A stretch of DNA of 64,000 bases from Bifidobacterium olomucense (GTDB lineage: Bacteria > Actinomycetota > Actinomycetes > Actinomycetales > Bifidobacteriaceae). The stretch covers positions 124,001 to 188,000 of the forward strand of contig NZ_JAAIIG010000006.1 in NCBI RefSeq assembly GCF_012932375.1. Direction: 5' to 3'. A model generated the notes under the pieces. The model was not told where the DNA came from. It worked only from the letters and a program-made list of their open reading frames with translations, and ran no database searches. Positions 55,958 to 64,000 of this stretch are shown in pieces; the first letter of the stretch is position 1, and the number at the start of each line of letters is the position of its first letter. Made by a program: the position numbers and the translations under genes.

Positions 55958-56392
55958 CTGTATATGATGAAACCGCCAAAATATGACGGAAAATATGACA
56001 ATCTACATTGAGGGTTATAGCCCAAATTGTGTGCCTGAGGGTTTAGTCGTGTGATGGCCGTTGGATTCGCGTGTGGAAGTCGGGACTATAGGAATTTTTG
56101 CGGTGTTTGAGACCCCGAAACGCGGCACCTCAAGAAAACAGAAATCAAGAAAACAAAGAACCCCGGTGGGGAGACCACCGGGGCGAGAAAGGAGAGAGAA
56201 GAAGAAAGGGGTTCAATTGTCGGGAACTGCTGCGGCTCCTGGCCAGCGTTTTTGCTGACATGTCTTATATAACCATCGGTTTCTGCATCTAACTCTAAAT
56301 TTGTCTGAAAATAAGCTGAGAATCGGTCGCCTTCCACGTCTCCACACAAAAAGCTAGACTAGGCAACAGTTACCGAATCAAGGAGTTTCTTT
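55958..56392. other. 435-bp region before dcd with a GC-rich hairpin
   Basis: CCCCGGTGG and CCACCGGGG form a stem around GGAGA (56162-56184), preceded by tandem TCAAGAAAACAGAAA words and followed by purine-rich AGAAAGGAGAGAGAAG. On the minus strand the stem is followed by TTCTTTGTTTTCTT, so it could end a minus-strand transcript of which no coding part is seen. TAGACT near 56353 and AAGGAG at 56380 serve dcd. Confidence 0.5.
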
Positions 56393-56974
56393 ATGCTGCT
56401 GTCTGACCGCGACATTCTCGCCGCCCAGTCCGCCGGCCACATTTCGCTGGAGCCGTGGACCCCTGAAATGGTGCAGCCCGCTTCCATTGACGTTCGTTTG
56501 GACCGTTACTTCCGTCTGTTCAACAATCACGCTTACACCTACGTCGATCCGGCGGAAAATCAGGGCGCGCTGACCGAACAGTTCGAGGTCGGCCCAGACG
56601 AACCGTGGATCCTCCATCCCGGCGAATTCGCGCTCGGCTCCACGTGGGAGTACGTCAAGCTCGACCCCACCATCGCCGCACGACTGGAAGGCAAAAGCTC
56701 CTTGGGGCGTCTGGGAATCCTGACCCACTCGACCGCCGGCTTCATCGACCCCGGGTTCGAGGGGCACATCACGCTGGAGCTTTCCAACGTCTCGACGTTG
56801 CCGGTCAAACTGTGGCCCGGCATGAAAATCGGTCAGATGTGCTTCTTCCAGTTGAGCTCGCCAGCCGAACATCCTTACGGATCGTCCGGCACAGGCTCGC
56901 ACTATCAGGGTCAGCGAGGCCCGACACCCAGCCGTTCGTACGAACGCTTCTATCGCGCTCATATTGACGACTGA
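56393..56974 (+). CDS. dcd: dCTP deaminase
   Basis: Converts dCTP to dUTP (dUMP if bifunctional), in pyrimidine nucleotide synthesis. 193 residues: [50 protein letters not shown] (phosphate-binding Ser-Arg), [10 protein letters not shown] with catalytic Glu, and a C-terminal [11 protein letters not shown] that closes over the substrate. Actinobacterial relatives such as that of M. tuberculosis also act as dUTPase; whether this one does is not decidable here. AAGGAG precedes the ATG. Confidence 0.96.
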   Translation: MLLSDRDILAAQSAGHISLEPWTPEMVQPASIDVRLDRYFRLFNNHAYTYVDPAENQGALTEQFEVGPDEPWILHPGEFALGSTWEYVKLDPTIAARLEGKSSLGRLGILTHSTAGFIDPGFEGHITLELSNVSTLPVKLWPGMKIGQMCFFQLSSPAEHPYGSSGTGSHYQGQRGPTPSRSYERFYRAHIDD

Positions 56975-57057
56975 TTCGCACGGGTTTCGTTTCGCTTACT
57001 TACCTTGCCGGCAACGCCCGACTGTCTGCCGATGTTTCGGCTTTTTGAGGAGATGTG

Positions 57058-58689
57058 ATGACTAATAGCGACGGTGGCTTTGAATTCGATTTTCAGCACC
57101 ATGAACAACCTGCCAAGCCAGTGGTGCCCCCGATTCCGGGGCAGATGCAGATAGGCCAGCCCATTCCCGTCAATGGGCAGACGCAGGCACTGCCATTTGC
57201 GCAGCCGACGCAAGCGACGGCGTCTCCGGCCACCTCCCCCAGCACCTCCACGTGGGGAACGCAGCCGCTGCACACAGCCGACGCATCCGGCGCAACGGCC
57301 CAGCCCGCATGGCCACAGACCGCACAGCCCACGCAAGCCATGGCACCCCAGTCGTTCGCACCTGCCGCGCCACAGCCCGCGAGCGCGCCGGCAGTGTCTT
57401 CCGCTCCGGTTGCGGCCGCTCCCGGCCAGCAGCAGTACGTGTGGGATCAGGCGACGCAAAGCTTCCATCCGATCGCGGCACAGCCAGCGACGCAGCCAGC
57501 GGCGCAACCCGCCACCCAGCCGTTCACACCGCAGACTACCGTCCAGCCCGCGCAATCGACGGCACCTTTAGCGACTCCGAACGGAGCGACCTCAGCCGAA
57601 GCCACGGAAGTGTTCTCCCCCATCACCCCGGCTCCATCCCCGACCCCGGACGAAGCCGCCACGCAGGTATTCCAGCCGGCAACCGATCTGCCAACCCGTT
57701 CCGGTCTTTCGGCATCCGGGCTGCCCGCATCGGCTACACAGCCGGCCACGCTGCCCCCGGCCATCGCCCCGCTTGATGAGATGGCGAACGAATTCGGCGA
57801 GGATGACAACGAATCGGCCGAGTCCGGTTCCGGCCATCACGGCAAGTCAGGCAAGCCCAACACCGGCAAAATCATCGGTATCGCAGCGGCGGTGATCGTC
57901 GTCCTCGCCTTGATCGGCGGCGGCCTGTTCTGGTGGCACGCCAACGGCACCAAGGTGAGTCAGGCGGCGGCACTGGCGGAGTGCAAGGCAACCGCCAAGC
58001 AGTACGACAAGGCCAAGGCCAAGCTGACCACCGCCATCACCAACGGCCAGACCGCCGCACAGACCTCCTCCAGCGAAGTGGCCGATACCAGCACGATCAC
58101 CACGCTGAATCAGGCTTTGCAGGATGCGGCGAATCCGGCAGATACCGGTTCGTGCGAATCGTCGTTGAGCGCTGACGAGCTGAAAAGCCAGACCGCTGAC
58201 ATGAAGAGCCAGATCAACGACGTCACCGACCAGACGGACGCCATCAACAACGCCACCAAAGCTGTCACCGCGTCGAAGAGCACTGCCGAGGCGGACAAGA
58301 TGAAGACGACGCTGACCTCGGCCATCGCCGCGGCTCAGGGCATTCTCGACAACTCCAACGGCAGCGTCGCGGACGAGAACACGCGCACCACGCTGCAAAG
58401 CGCCATCGACGCGGCCAATACGCTGGCGAACAGCTCCAACCCGAGCCAGTCTGCGGTGACCGACGCCATCACCAAGTTGCAGTCGGCTCAGGAGGCCGTC
58501 ACCAACTCCGTACAGGCCAAGCAGCAGAGCGACGCCGCCAAGGCCGCCGCGGACGCCGCCAAGAAGGCCGCCGAAGACGCCGCCAAGAAGGCTCAGGAAC
58601 AGGCGCAGCAGAATCAGCAGTCGCAATCGGGGTCCGGCTCAGACTCGGATTCGCAAGACAGCAGTTCGGACAGCCAGTCCGAGAACTGA
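57058..58689 (+). CDS. single-pass membrane protein with a coiled-coil ectodomain
   Basis: Unrecognised protein of 543 residues. The first 270 are Pro/Ala/Gln/Thr-rich with repeated AQP/ATQP words and are probably cytosolic, unstructured. A transmembrane helix follows at about 272-296 (IIGIAAAVIVVLALIGGGLFWW). The exterior part has Ala/Thr/Ser/Lys helices predicted to coil (DKAKAKLTTAITNGQ, LTSAIAAAQGILDNSN, then AAKAAADAAKKAAEDAAKKA) resembling FIVAR-type repeats, ending in a Gln/Ser/Asp-rich tail. Same topology as HtrA: long disordered N-terminus, one helix. Could bind the wall or peptidoglycan. The ATG 57058 is chosen over an adjoining GTG by spacing from GAGGAG. Confidence 0.8.
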   Translation: MTNSDGGFEFDFQHHEQPAKPVVPPIPGQMQIGQPIPVNGQTQALPFAQPTQATASPATSPSTSTWGTQPLHTADASGATAQPAWPQTAQPTQAMAPQSFAPAAPQPASAPAVSSAPVAAAPGQQQYVWDQATQSFHPIAAQPATQPAAQPATQPFTPQTTVQPAQSTAPLATPNGATSAEATEVFSPITPAPSPTPDEAATQVFQPATDLPTRSGLSASGLPASATQPATLPPAIAPLDEMANEFGEDDNESAESGSGHHGKSGKPNTGKIIGIAAAVIVVLALIGGGLFWWHANGTKVSQAAALAECKATAKQYDKAKAKLTTAITNGQTAAQTSSSEVADTSTITTLNQALQDAANPADTGSCESSLSADELKSQTADMKSQINDVTDQTDAINNATKAVTASKSTAEADKMKTTLTSAIAAAQGILDNSNGSVADENTRTTLQSAIDAANTLANSSNPSQSAVTDAITKLQSAQEAVTNSVQAKQQSDAAKAAADAAKKAAEDAAKKAQEQAQQNQQSQSGSGSDSDSQDSSSDSQSEN

Positions 58690-58759
58690 CGGTCTGCGTT
58701 CGTCAATGAGAGCAGACGGACCATCGAACTGAAATTTCCGCAGCCTTCATCACTATCAC

Positions 58760-58800
58760 TGAAAAACGCTCCTTGACACATAGTCAAGGAGCGTTTTTCA
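58760..58800. terminator. bidirectional terminator
   Basis: TGAAAAACGCTCCTTGAC pairs perfectly with its complement at 58783-58800 around ACATA. T-runs lie on both strands within the stem base, so it can serve the 57058 gene and the ATPase at 58897, which converge on it. Confidence 0.9.
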
Positions 58801-58896
58801 TCTTACGTAAGGCGGCGGGCGGGAAGTACGGGATCTGTTTACGGCCTCATCCCGCATCAACCAACCCGCCGCCCAACGGCGGTCCACCCCACCGGC

Positions 58897-61800
58897 TTAC
58901 CGGCGGGCGGCCATGGCGCGCAGCACCACCTTGCGAATCTCGGAGGCGATGAGCACGAACGCAGCCAAGCCGATGCACTCCAGCCAAGCCAGCGGCCCCA
59001 GCGGCGTGGTGCCGAACGCGGAGTTCAGGAACGGCACGTAGATCACGACAAGCTGCAGCGCAATGGACAGGCCAATCGCACCCCACAGCCACTTGTTCGA
59101 GAACAGGCCGACAAACACGGACTGCAGGTGGGAGCGGGAGGCAAGCGCGTTGAACAGCTGGGCGAACACCAGAATCGTGAAGCCCATGGTACGGGCCTCG
59201 GTCATCTGCGCCTCGTGGCCGAGCGCGTCCACCGAACGGTCGGTGAACAGACCGCCGGCCAGATGCATATCCATGCCGATCAGGGTCACGATGGCCATAA
59301 TCACACCGATGTAGATGATGTCGCCCCACATGGAGGCGTCGATCACGCGATCGGTCACCTTGCGCGGACGGCGGTTCATCACGTCCTCGGTCTGCGGGTC
59401 CACGCCCATGGCGAGGGCCGGCGCAGCGTCGGTGAGCAGGTTGATCCACAGCAGCTGCGTGGCGAGCAGCGGTACGGTCACGCCCACGGTCTCCGGCTGG
59501 CGGATGCCGAGGAATCCGGCGAAGATCACACCGAGGAACACGGTGAAGACCTCACCCACGTTGGAGCTCAGCAGGTAGCGCAGGAACTTGCGGATATTGT
59601 CGAAGATCACGCGGCCCTCGCGCACGGCGGCCACGATGGTGGAGAAGTTGTCGTCCGCCAAGATCATCTTGGCGCTCTGCTTGGTCACTTCGGTGCCGGT
59701 GATGCCCATGGCCACGCCGATATCCGCGGATTTGACGGCCGGGGCGTCGTTGACGCCGTCGCCGGTCATCGCCACGATATTGCCCTGCCGCTGCAACGAC
59801 TCGACGATCTTCAGCTTGTGTTCGGGGGCAACTCGCGCGTACACGGAGACGTCGGCGGTGGCCTTGTCGAGCGCGGCCTCGTCGGCCAAGGCGTCCAGCT
59901 GGTCGCCGGTCAGCGCCTTGCCGTCTTTGGCGATGATGCCAAGGTCGGAGGCGATGCGCGCGGCCGTCAGCGGGTGGTCGCCGGTAATCATCACCGTACG
60001 GATGCCGGCGCGATGCGCTTCGGCCACGGAATCGCGGACCTCGGTGCGCGGCGGGTCGATGATGCCGACCATGCCGTTCCAGATAAGGTCATGCTCGATC
60101 ACCTCGGCCTGATCGGCGATGTCGGTCACCTGACCGGCGGCATTGGACTGGATGCCCGGCACCTCGGAGAGGTTCGAGGTGCCCAGCGGACGATACGCCT
60201 GGCCGAGCGTGCGGTAGGCCTCGGAGGAGAGGCGCTCCACGGTGGCCAGAATCGTCTGGCGATCGCCCTCGGTCAGCGGACGGACCTGCCCGCCGACGGC
60301 GATGCGCTTGCAGTAGCTCAGCAGCACGTCCGGCGCACCTTTGGCGAATACCGTAAGCTTGCCGCCTTCAGTGGCGTCCGCCGCGATGATGGACATGCGC
60401 TTTCGTTCCGAGGTGAACGGCACCTCGGCCACACGGTTGAAGCGATCGTAACCGCGCAGAGCGTCGGTTTTGCGGGCCGCGACGATCAACGAGACTTCGG
60501 TCGGGTCGCCCACGATCTCCCAACGTCCGTTCTCCTGCCGCAGGTCACCGTCGTTCGCCAGCGCGCCGGCCGCCAACGTATCGATCACTTCGGTGCGCAG
60601 GGCCGGATTCGCGTCCAGACCGGAGCCGTCGATGCCGACCATCTTGCCTTCCGGCGCGTACCCGGTGCCGGTGATCTGCACCTCGCCGGACGGTGTCACC
60701 ACACGTTCGACGGTCATCTCGTTACGGGTCAGGGTGCCGGTTTTGTCCGAGCAGATCACGGATGCGGATCCGAGGGTTTCCACGGAATGCAGCTTCTTGA
60801 CGATGGCGTTATGCGCAGCCATACGCTGCACGCCGAGAGCCAGCACCACGGTAAGAATGGCAGCCAGACCTTCCGGCACGGCGGCCACGGCCAGCGAGAC
60901 GGCGAGCAGCAGAGAGTCGATAACATCCTGCGTATCGTTGAAGCCTTCCAGCACGGCGAGCGCCACCAGCACCACGACGGCGATGATGCACACCGCGATG
61001 CCCAGAATCTTGGAGACGTAATCCATCTCCTTCTGCAACGGGGTCTTCTCGTCTTCGGTGGCGGACAGCATATCCGCGATCTTGCCGACCTGCGTGTTCA
61101 TGCCGGTGCCGGTTACGATGGCACGACCGGTACCTTGCGTTACGGAGGTGCCGTTGAAAATCATGTTGGCGCGGTCGCCCAGAGCCTTCGCTTCGGTAAG
61201 CGTCTCCGGCTTCTTGCCGACCGGCACGGATTCGCCGGTCAGCGAAGCCTCGGCGATGCGCAGGCTGGCGGCGTTGATCAAACGACCGTCGGCAGACACC
61301 GAATCGCCTTCGGCCAGCACGACGATATCGCCGGGGACCACGTCAGCGGTGTTGATACGCTGCACCTTGCCGTCGCGTAACACGGAGGTCTGCGGCGCGG
61401 TCATTTGCGCGAGCGCTTCCACCGCCGCCTCCGCCTTGGCCTCCTGCATATAGCCGAGCACCGCGTTGACGATCAGGATGAGGATGATCACGATGGCGTC
61501 GAACGGCAACGCCTCGCCGCCCTCCGCTCCCGGATGGGCATTGGCTTTCTCGATGAACCATGCGATTACCGAAATAATGGTGGCGGCAATCAGCAGATAC
61601 ACCAACGGGTCCTGGAACTGGGCCAGGAACTTCTTCCACTTCGGCACGGGCGGCGCGCTGGCCAGCTCGTTCGGGCCGAATTGTTCGAGTCGACGGCGTG
61701 CTTCGGCCTCGCTCAGGCCCTGCGCCGGGTCCACGTTCAACGCGCGGGCCACGTCCTCGGCGCTGGTCAGACTCGGATCGGTATCCCCCAACAGCGCCTT

Positions 61801-61935
61801 CTGGGCGCGTACTTCCTCTGATTCCACCGCTTGCGCTTGCGTTTGCACTTGCGTCTGCGCAGACGTCGCGGTCTGAGGCGCGGCCTCATCCTTTGCGGTC
61901 GCGGATGCGGATTGATCATTGAGTCGATCAACCAT
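58897..61935 (-). CDS. P2-type cation-transporting ATPase
   Basis: Large calcium-type P-ATPase of 1012 residues. N-terminal cation ATPase domain (ALNVDPAQGLSEAEARRRLEQFGPNEL), A-domain TGESVPV, ion-path PEGLAAILTVVLALGVQRMA, phosphorylation motif CSDKTGTLTRNEM (Asp near 394), TGDHPLTA and hinge MTGDGVNDAPAVKSADIGVAMG (near 728). Ten predicted helices. The first 50 residues are Ala/Gln/Glu-rich. Calcium is the likely ion from the PEGL-type site, but Na+ or others are possible. AAGGAG precedes the ATG. Confidence 0.93.
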   Translation of the reverse strand: MVDRLNDQSASATAKDEAAPQTATSAQTQVQTQAQAVESEEVRAQKALLGDTDPSLTSAEDVARALNVDPAQGLSEAEARRRLEQFGPNELASAPPVPKWKKFLAQFQDPLVYLLIAATIISVIAWFIEKANAHPGAEGGEALPFDAIVIILILIVNAVLGYMQEAKAEAAVEALAQMTAPQTSVLRDGKVQRINTADVVPGDIVVLAEGDSVSADGRLINAASLRIAEASLTGESVPVGKKPETLTEAKALGDRANMIFNGTSVTQGTGRAIVTGTGMNTQVGKIADMLSATEDEKTPLQKEMDYVSKILGIAVCIIAVVVLVALAVLEGFNDTQDVIDSLLLAVSLAVAAVPEGLAAILTVVLALGVQRMAAHNAIVKKLHSVETLGSASVICSDKTGTLTRNEMTVERVVTPSGEVQITGTGYAPEGKMVGIDGSGLDANPALRTEVIDTLAAGALANDGDLRQENGRWEIVGDPTEVSLIVAARKTDALRGYDRFNRVAEVPFTSERKRMSIIAADATEGGKLTVFAKGAPDVLLSYCKRIAVGGQVRPLTEGDRQTILATVERLSSEAYRTLGQAYRPLGTSNLSEVPGIQSNAAGQVTDIADQAEVIEHDLIWNGMVGIIDPPRTEVRDSVAEAHRAGIRTVMITGDHPLTAARIASDLGIIAKDGKALTGDQLDALADEAALDKATADVSVYARVAPEHKLKIVESLQRQGNIVAMTGDGVNDAPAVKSADIGVAMGITGTEVTKQSAKMILADDNFSTIVAAVREGRVIFDNIRKFLRYLLSSNVGEVFTVFLGVIFAGFLGIRQPETVGVTVPLLATQLLWINLLTDAAPALAMGVDPQTEDVMNRRPRKVTDRVIDASMWGDIIYIGVIMAIVTLIGMDMHLAGGLFTDRSVDALGHEAQMTEARTMGFTILVFAQLFNALASRSHLQSVFVGLFSNKWLWGAIGLSIALQLVVIYVPFLNSAFGTTPLGPLAWLECIGLAAFVLIASEIRKVVLRAMAARR

Positions 61936-62244
61936 AATTGTCTCCTTGGTATTGCCGCGGAGTAGTCAGCCCTGCATATCACGGCCTGATGCCGATGCGT
62001 GCGGCAGACCGGTTTCAGGTTCTCTCTCCCGACCGGCACCACCTTGCAGAGCTGCGCGGTTATGGGCACCGGCGCAACTGCTGCCGATGCGTACGATTGC
62101 CATTATTCCATAATGCAGTGGACCGGTCGCCGCACAGCGTAACGGTGTTTTGCCGGGTATTGGGGGTATGTGGTGTTGCGGTGGATCGGGGCCGGCGTGC
62201 TCCGCATGGACCCGTTGCTGTAACGACGGGTGCGATTCACGCCG

Positions 62245-62300
62245 CACAAGCCACAAGCCACAAGCCACAAGCCACAAGCCACAAGCCACAAGCCACAAGC
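62245..62300. repeat. eight perfect CACAAGC tandem repeats
   Basis: Seven-base unit CACAAGC repeated eight times with no mismatch, 56 bp, next to the nested palindromic element. A likely hypervariable site; outside coding sequence. Confidence 0.9.
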
Positions 62301-62315
62301 CAGTGGTAACACGAC

Positions 62316-62520
62316 TCTATCTCGGTTACAAGGGGCTGATTACCGCTTGCTGGAACATCTATCTGCTCTACAAGGGGCTGCGACGGAACGATAACACCCA
62401 TATTCGGCCCTATATGCCGACGCCGTTATGCCGTTTGGACGTGTGATTACATCACGATCAGCCCCTTGTAACGCAGATAGATCTTCCGACGAGCGGAAAT
62501 CAGCCCCTTGTAACGCGGAA
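62316..62520. repeat. nested palindromic element, copy B
   Basis: Same order of parts as copy A at 53155-53366: outer arm, inner arm, GGAACGATAACACCC core with TATTCGGCCC, then inner and outer complementary arms. Inner arms are 62370-62390 and about 62459-62480, less perfect than in A. Both copies lie in non-coding gaps. Confidence 0.8.
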
Positions 62521-62725
62521 AAGGCCCATGCACCCATGTATGCACCCTCTTTTGCTGTGCAGACCAGACGAAAAGCAACAACGGGGAGCCTATTCAAGGG
62601 ATTGCGTCACAACGGTATGTTCCACGACGCGTTTCACGACGTTTCAGAGGTGCAATCTCTTGAGTGCGTCATTAATACACACGCCATGGCATGGCGTCAC
62701 GGAAAATCCGGCGCGACACCCCAAA

Positions 62726-64000
62726 CTACTCGGCAACCTGCTCGCGCACATTGCGAGCCATCGCACGGTCGCGTGAGGCTTTGGTCACGCGCAGACCGCA
62801 TGTTACGGCAATCAGCACCAGCGTGCAGGCGATCCAAAGCACACGCCCGCCGAAATCGCTGATCACCCAGCCGCCGATCATCGGAGCCAAGGCAATCGAC
62901 AGCGACCACAGCACGTTATACACACCCTGATAGGTGCCGCGCGCAGAAGACGGTGCCATCGCAGCCACCGTGGTGGTGGCGATCGGGAAGGTGCCCAGCT
63001 CGCCAAGCGTCCACAACACCACCGCGAGCGCAAAACCCGCCCAGGAATCGGCCACGATCTGCACCGCATAGCCGATAACCGTCACCGCCAATCCGGCAAC
63101 CAACACCCGCGAATTGCCCATGCGCGCGAAGATTTTCATCGCGGGGATCTGCAATGCGCACAGCATGAAGCCGTTGATGGTGAGCAGCACGGAATAGTCG
63201 CCCAGTCCCAGGCCAAGGTTGGTCATGGCGATGGGCAGGCCGGACGTGCTCTGGAAGTACACGAGGAAATAGCCGAACATCAGCACGGAGAAGGCGAGGA
63301 ACGGCACGTCCGTAAGCACGCGACGCCAGCTCTCGCGCATAGATGGGGAAGAAGGGCTCGGCTTTTGCGCGGCAGGTTCGTCGGAGACGGTATTGCTTGA
63401 ACCAGTGGGTGGGGTGGTTGATTCGCCGGGACCGATAGACGTGGTGGTTGAGGCGAGTGAGATGGCAGAGCCGTTCGAATCGTGCGACAGGGCCTGACCA
63501 CTACCATCACCGCGAGCCCCAGCTGCATTGTCGTCGTCAGGCACCGCAGTCCGAGCCGAATGTGCGACGGCCACCGGCACCGCAATCCCCAGATGCTTGA
63601 CCTCGCGGAAGAACGCCACCAGCAACGCCGTAACGCCGATCATCACCGCCGCTTCGACGTAGAACATCAGCGAATACGAGACTTTGACGAGCTGATTGGC
63701 CACGATCGGACCGATCGCGTAACCGAAGTTGATCGCCCACGACTGCAAGACATACGCGCGCTGCTGACGCTGGACCGGCACCACGTCGGCGATGTATGCG
63801 GCAATCGCCGGGCTGGGCAACGAGGCAAACGCGCCATAGACGAACAGAGCCGCACCAAGGCCGATTGGATGGGCCAGTATCGAAACCACCAACAGGGCCG
63901 CGGCGGCACCGATTTCACCGATGACGATCATCGGTTGACGGCCGAACCGGTCGGAAAGCGTGCCGCCGAACAGGCATCCGACGATGGAGCCGAAGCCGTA
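62726..64000 (-). CDS. MFS transporter, partial (continues beyond the right edge)
   Basis: Drug/metabolite exporter-type MFS protein. The open frame runs without a stop to the window end; the true start lies outside. The visible 424 residues begin with GFGSIVGCLFGGTLSDRFGR, the helix 2-3 signature, so about 60 residues including the first helix are missing. Eleven predicted helices remain, with a long cytoplasmic loop (about 120-190) rich in Ser/Thr/Pro between the halves and GELGTFPIATTTVAAMAPSS in the second half. Substrate unknown. Confidence 0.85.
   Translation of the reverse strand, partial: YGFGSIVGCLFGGTLSDRFGRQPMIVIGEIGAAAALLVVSILAHPIGLGAALFVYGAFASLPSPAIAAYIADVVPVQRQQRAYVLQSWAINFGYAIGPIVANQLVKVSYSLMFYVEAAVMIGVTALLVAFFREVKHLGIAVPVAVAHSARTAVPDDDNAAGARGDGSGQALSHDSNGSAISLASTTTSIGPGESTTPPTGSSNTVSDEPAAQKPSPSSPSMRESWRRVLTDVPFLAFSVLMFGYFLVYFQSTSGLPIAMTNLGLGLGDYSVLLTINGFMLCALQIPAMKIFARMGNSRVLVAGLAVTVIGYAVQIVADSWAGFALAVVLWTLGELGTFPIATTTVAAMAPSSARGTYQGVYNVLWSLSIALAPMIGGWVISDFGGRVLWIACTLVLIAVTCGLRVTKASRDRAMARNVREQVAE

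Larger units (their letters stand above)
61936..62725. other. 790-bp region with 7-bp tandem repeats and the nested element
   Basis: Contains eight CACAAGC units, nested element copy B and ORFs made from it (ALQGA words). The MFS 3' end lies to the right. No gene supported. Confidence 0.65.

Noticed and set aside
62245..62300. CRISPR-like array
   Set aside because: Units are 7 bp and contiguous with no spacers; no cas genes nearby.
62340..62597. 85-codon minus-strand ORF with ALQGAD repeats
   Set aside because: It is the nested palindromic element in translation and occurs similarly opposite 53240-53370.

Overview
The window is a high-GC, gene-dense bacterial chromosome segment that fits Bifidobacterium, most likely a human-gut species of the longum/breve type. 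The case rests on a sucrose phosphorylase-transporter-LacI set (scrP-scrT-scrR), MalQ and GH13 alpha-glucosidase genes with LacI control, two ilvC copies side by side, a FimA/FimB/class C sortase pilus locus and actinobacterial codon use. The species call is inference. No phage, intact IS element, rRNA operon or CRISPR array is visible.

Layout. 1-2.9 kb: short repeats, then malQ (minus strand). 3.0-16.5 kb: a cell-surface island with pilus operon fimB-fimA-srtC (minus) and a divergent 1477-residue wall-anchored protein (plus). Near-identical palindromic repeat elements border the island on both sides. 16.6-20.0 kb: a LacI regulator and an alpha-glucosidase; both of these and malQ have the same operator-like site upstream, which suggests one maltose/alpha-glucoside regulon. 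20.0-24.4 kb: two ketol-acid reductoisomerase genes separated by repeat-rich DNA. 24.7-26.5 kb: an MHS-family transporter preceded by a 22-codon leader ORF and an intrinsic terminator, a candidate attenuator. 27.3-31.6 kb: the sucrose cluster, with perfect 14-bp palindromic operators, one of them filling the spacer between the -35 and -10 of scrP.

32.4-44.8 kb: a further sugar-type MFS transporter, two crcB fluoride-channel genes behind purA, a DUF1963/YwqG-like protein, class II aldolase, an EamA exporter, tRNA-Gly(CCC), HtpX, an FprA-type reductase and a TetR regulator. 45.0-47.8 kb: an intracellular GH30 glycosidase and its MFS transporter, each preceded by the same operator-like sequence. 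48.1-64.0 kb: a heavy-metal P-type ATPase, HtrA-type protease, tRNA-guanine transglycosylase, nitroreductase, tRNA-Leu(CAG), dCTP deaminase, a membrane-anchored coiled-coil protein, a P2-type cation ATPase and an MFS transporter that runs off the right edge.

The intergenic DNA is the most unusual part. It carries several families of repeated, hairpin-forming sequence: an array of 9-10 nt arms (ACCGGGACA / TGTCCCGGT) at two loci whose paired arms change together; a roughly 210-bp nested palindromic element at two loci; the pair flanking the pilus island; and a tandem duplication beside ilvC1 whose hairpin keeps its pairing by a compensatory change.
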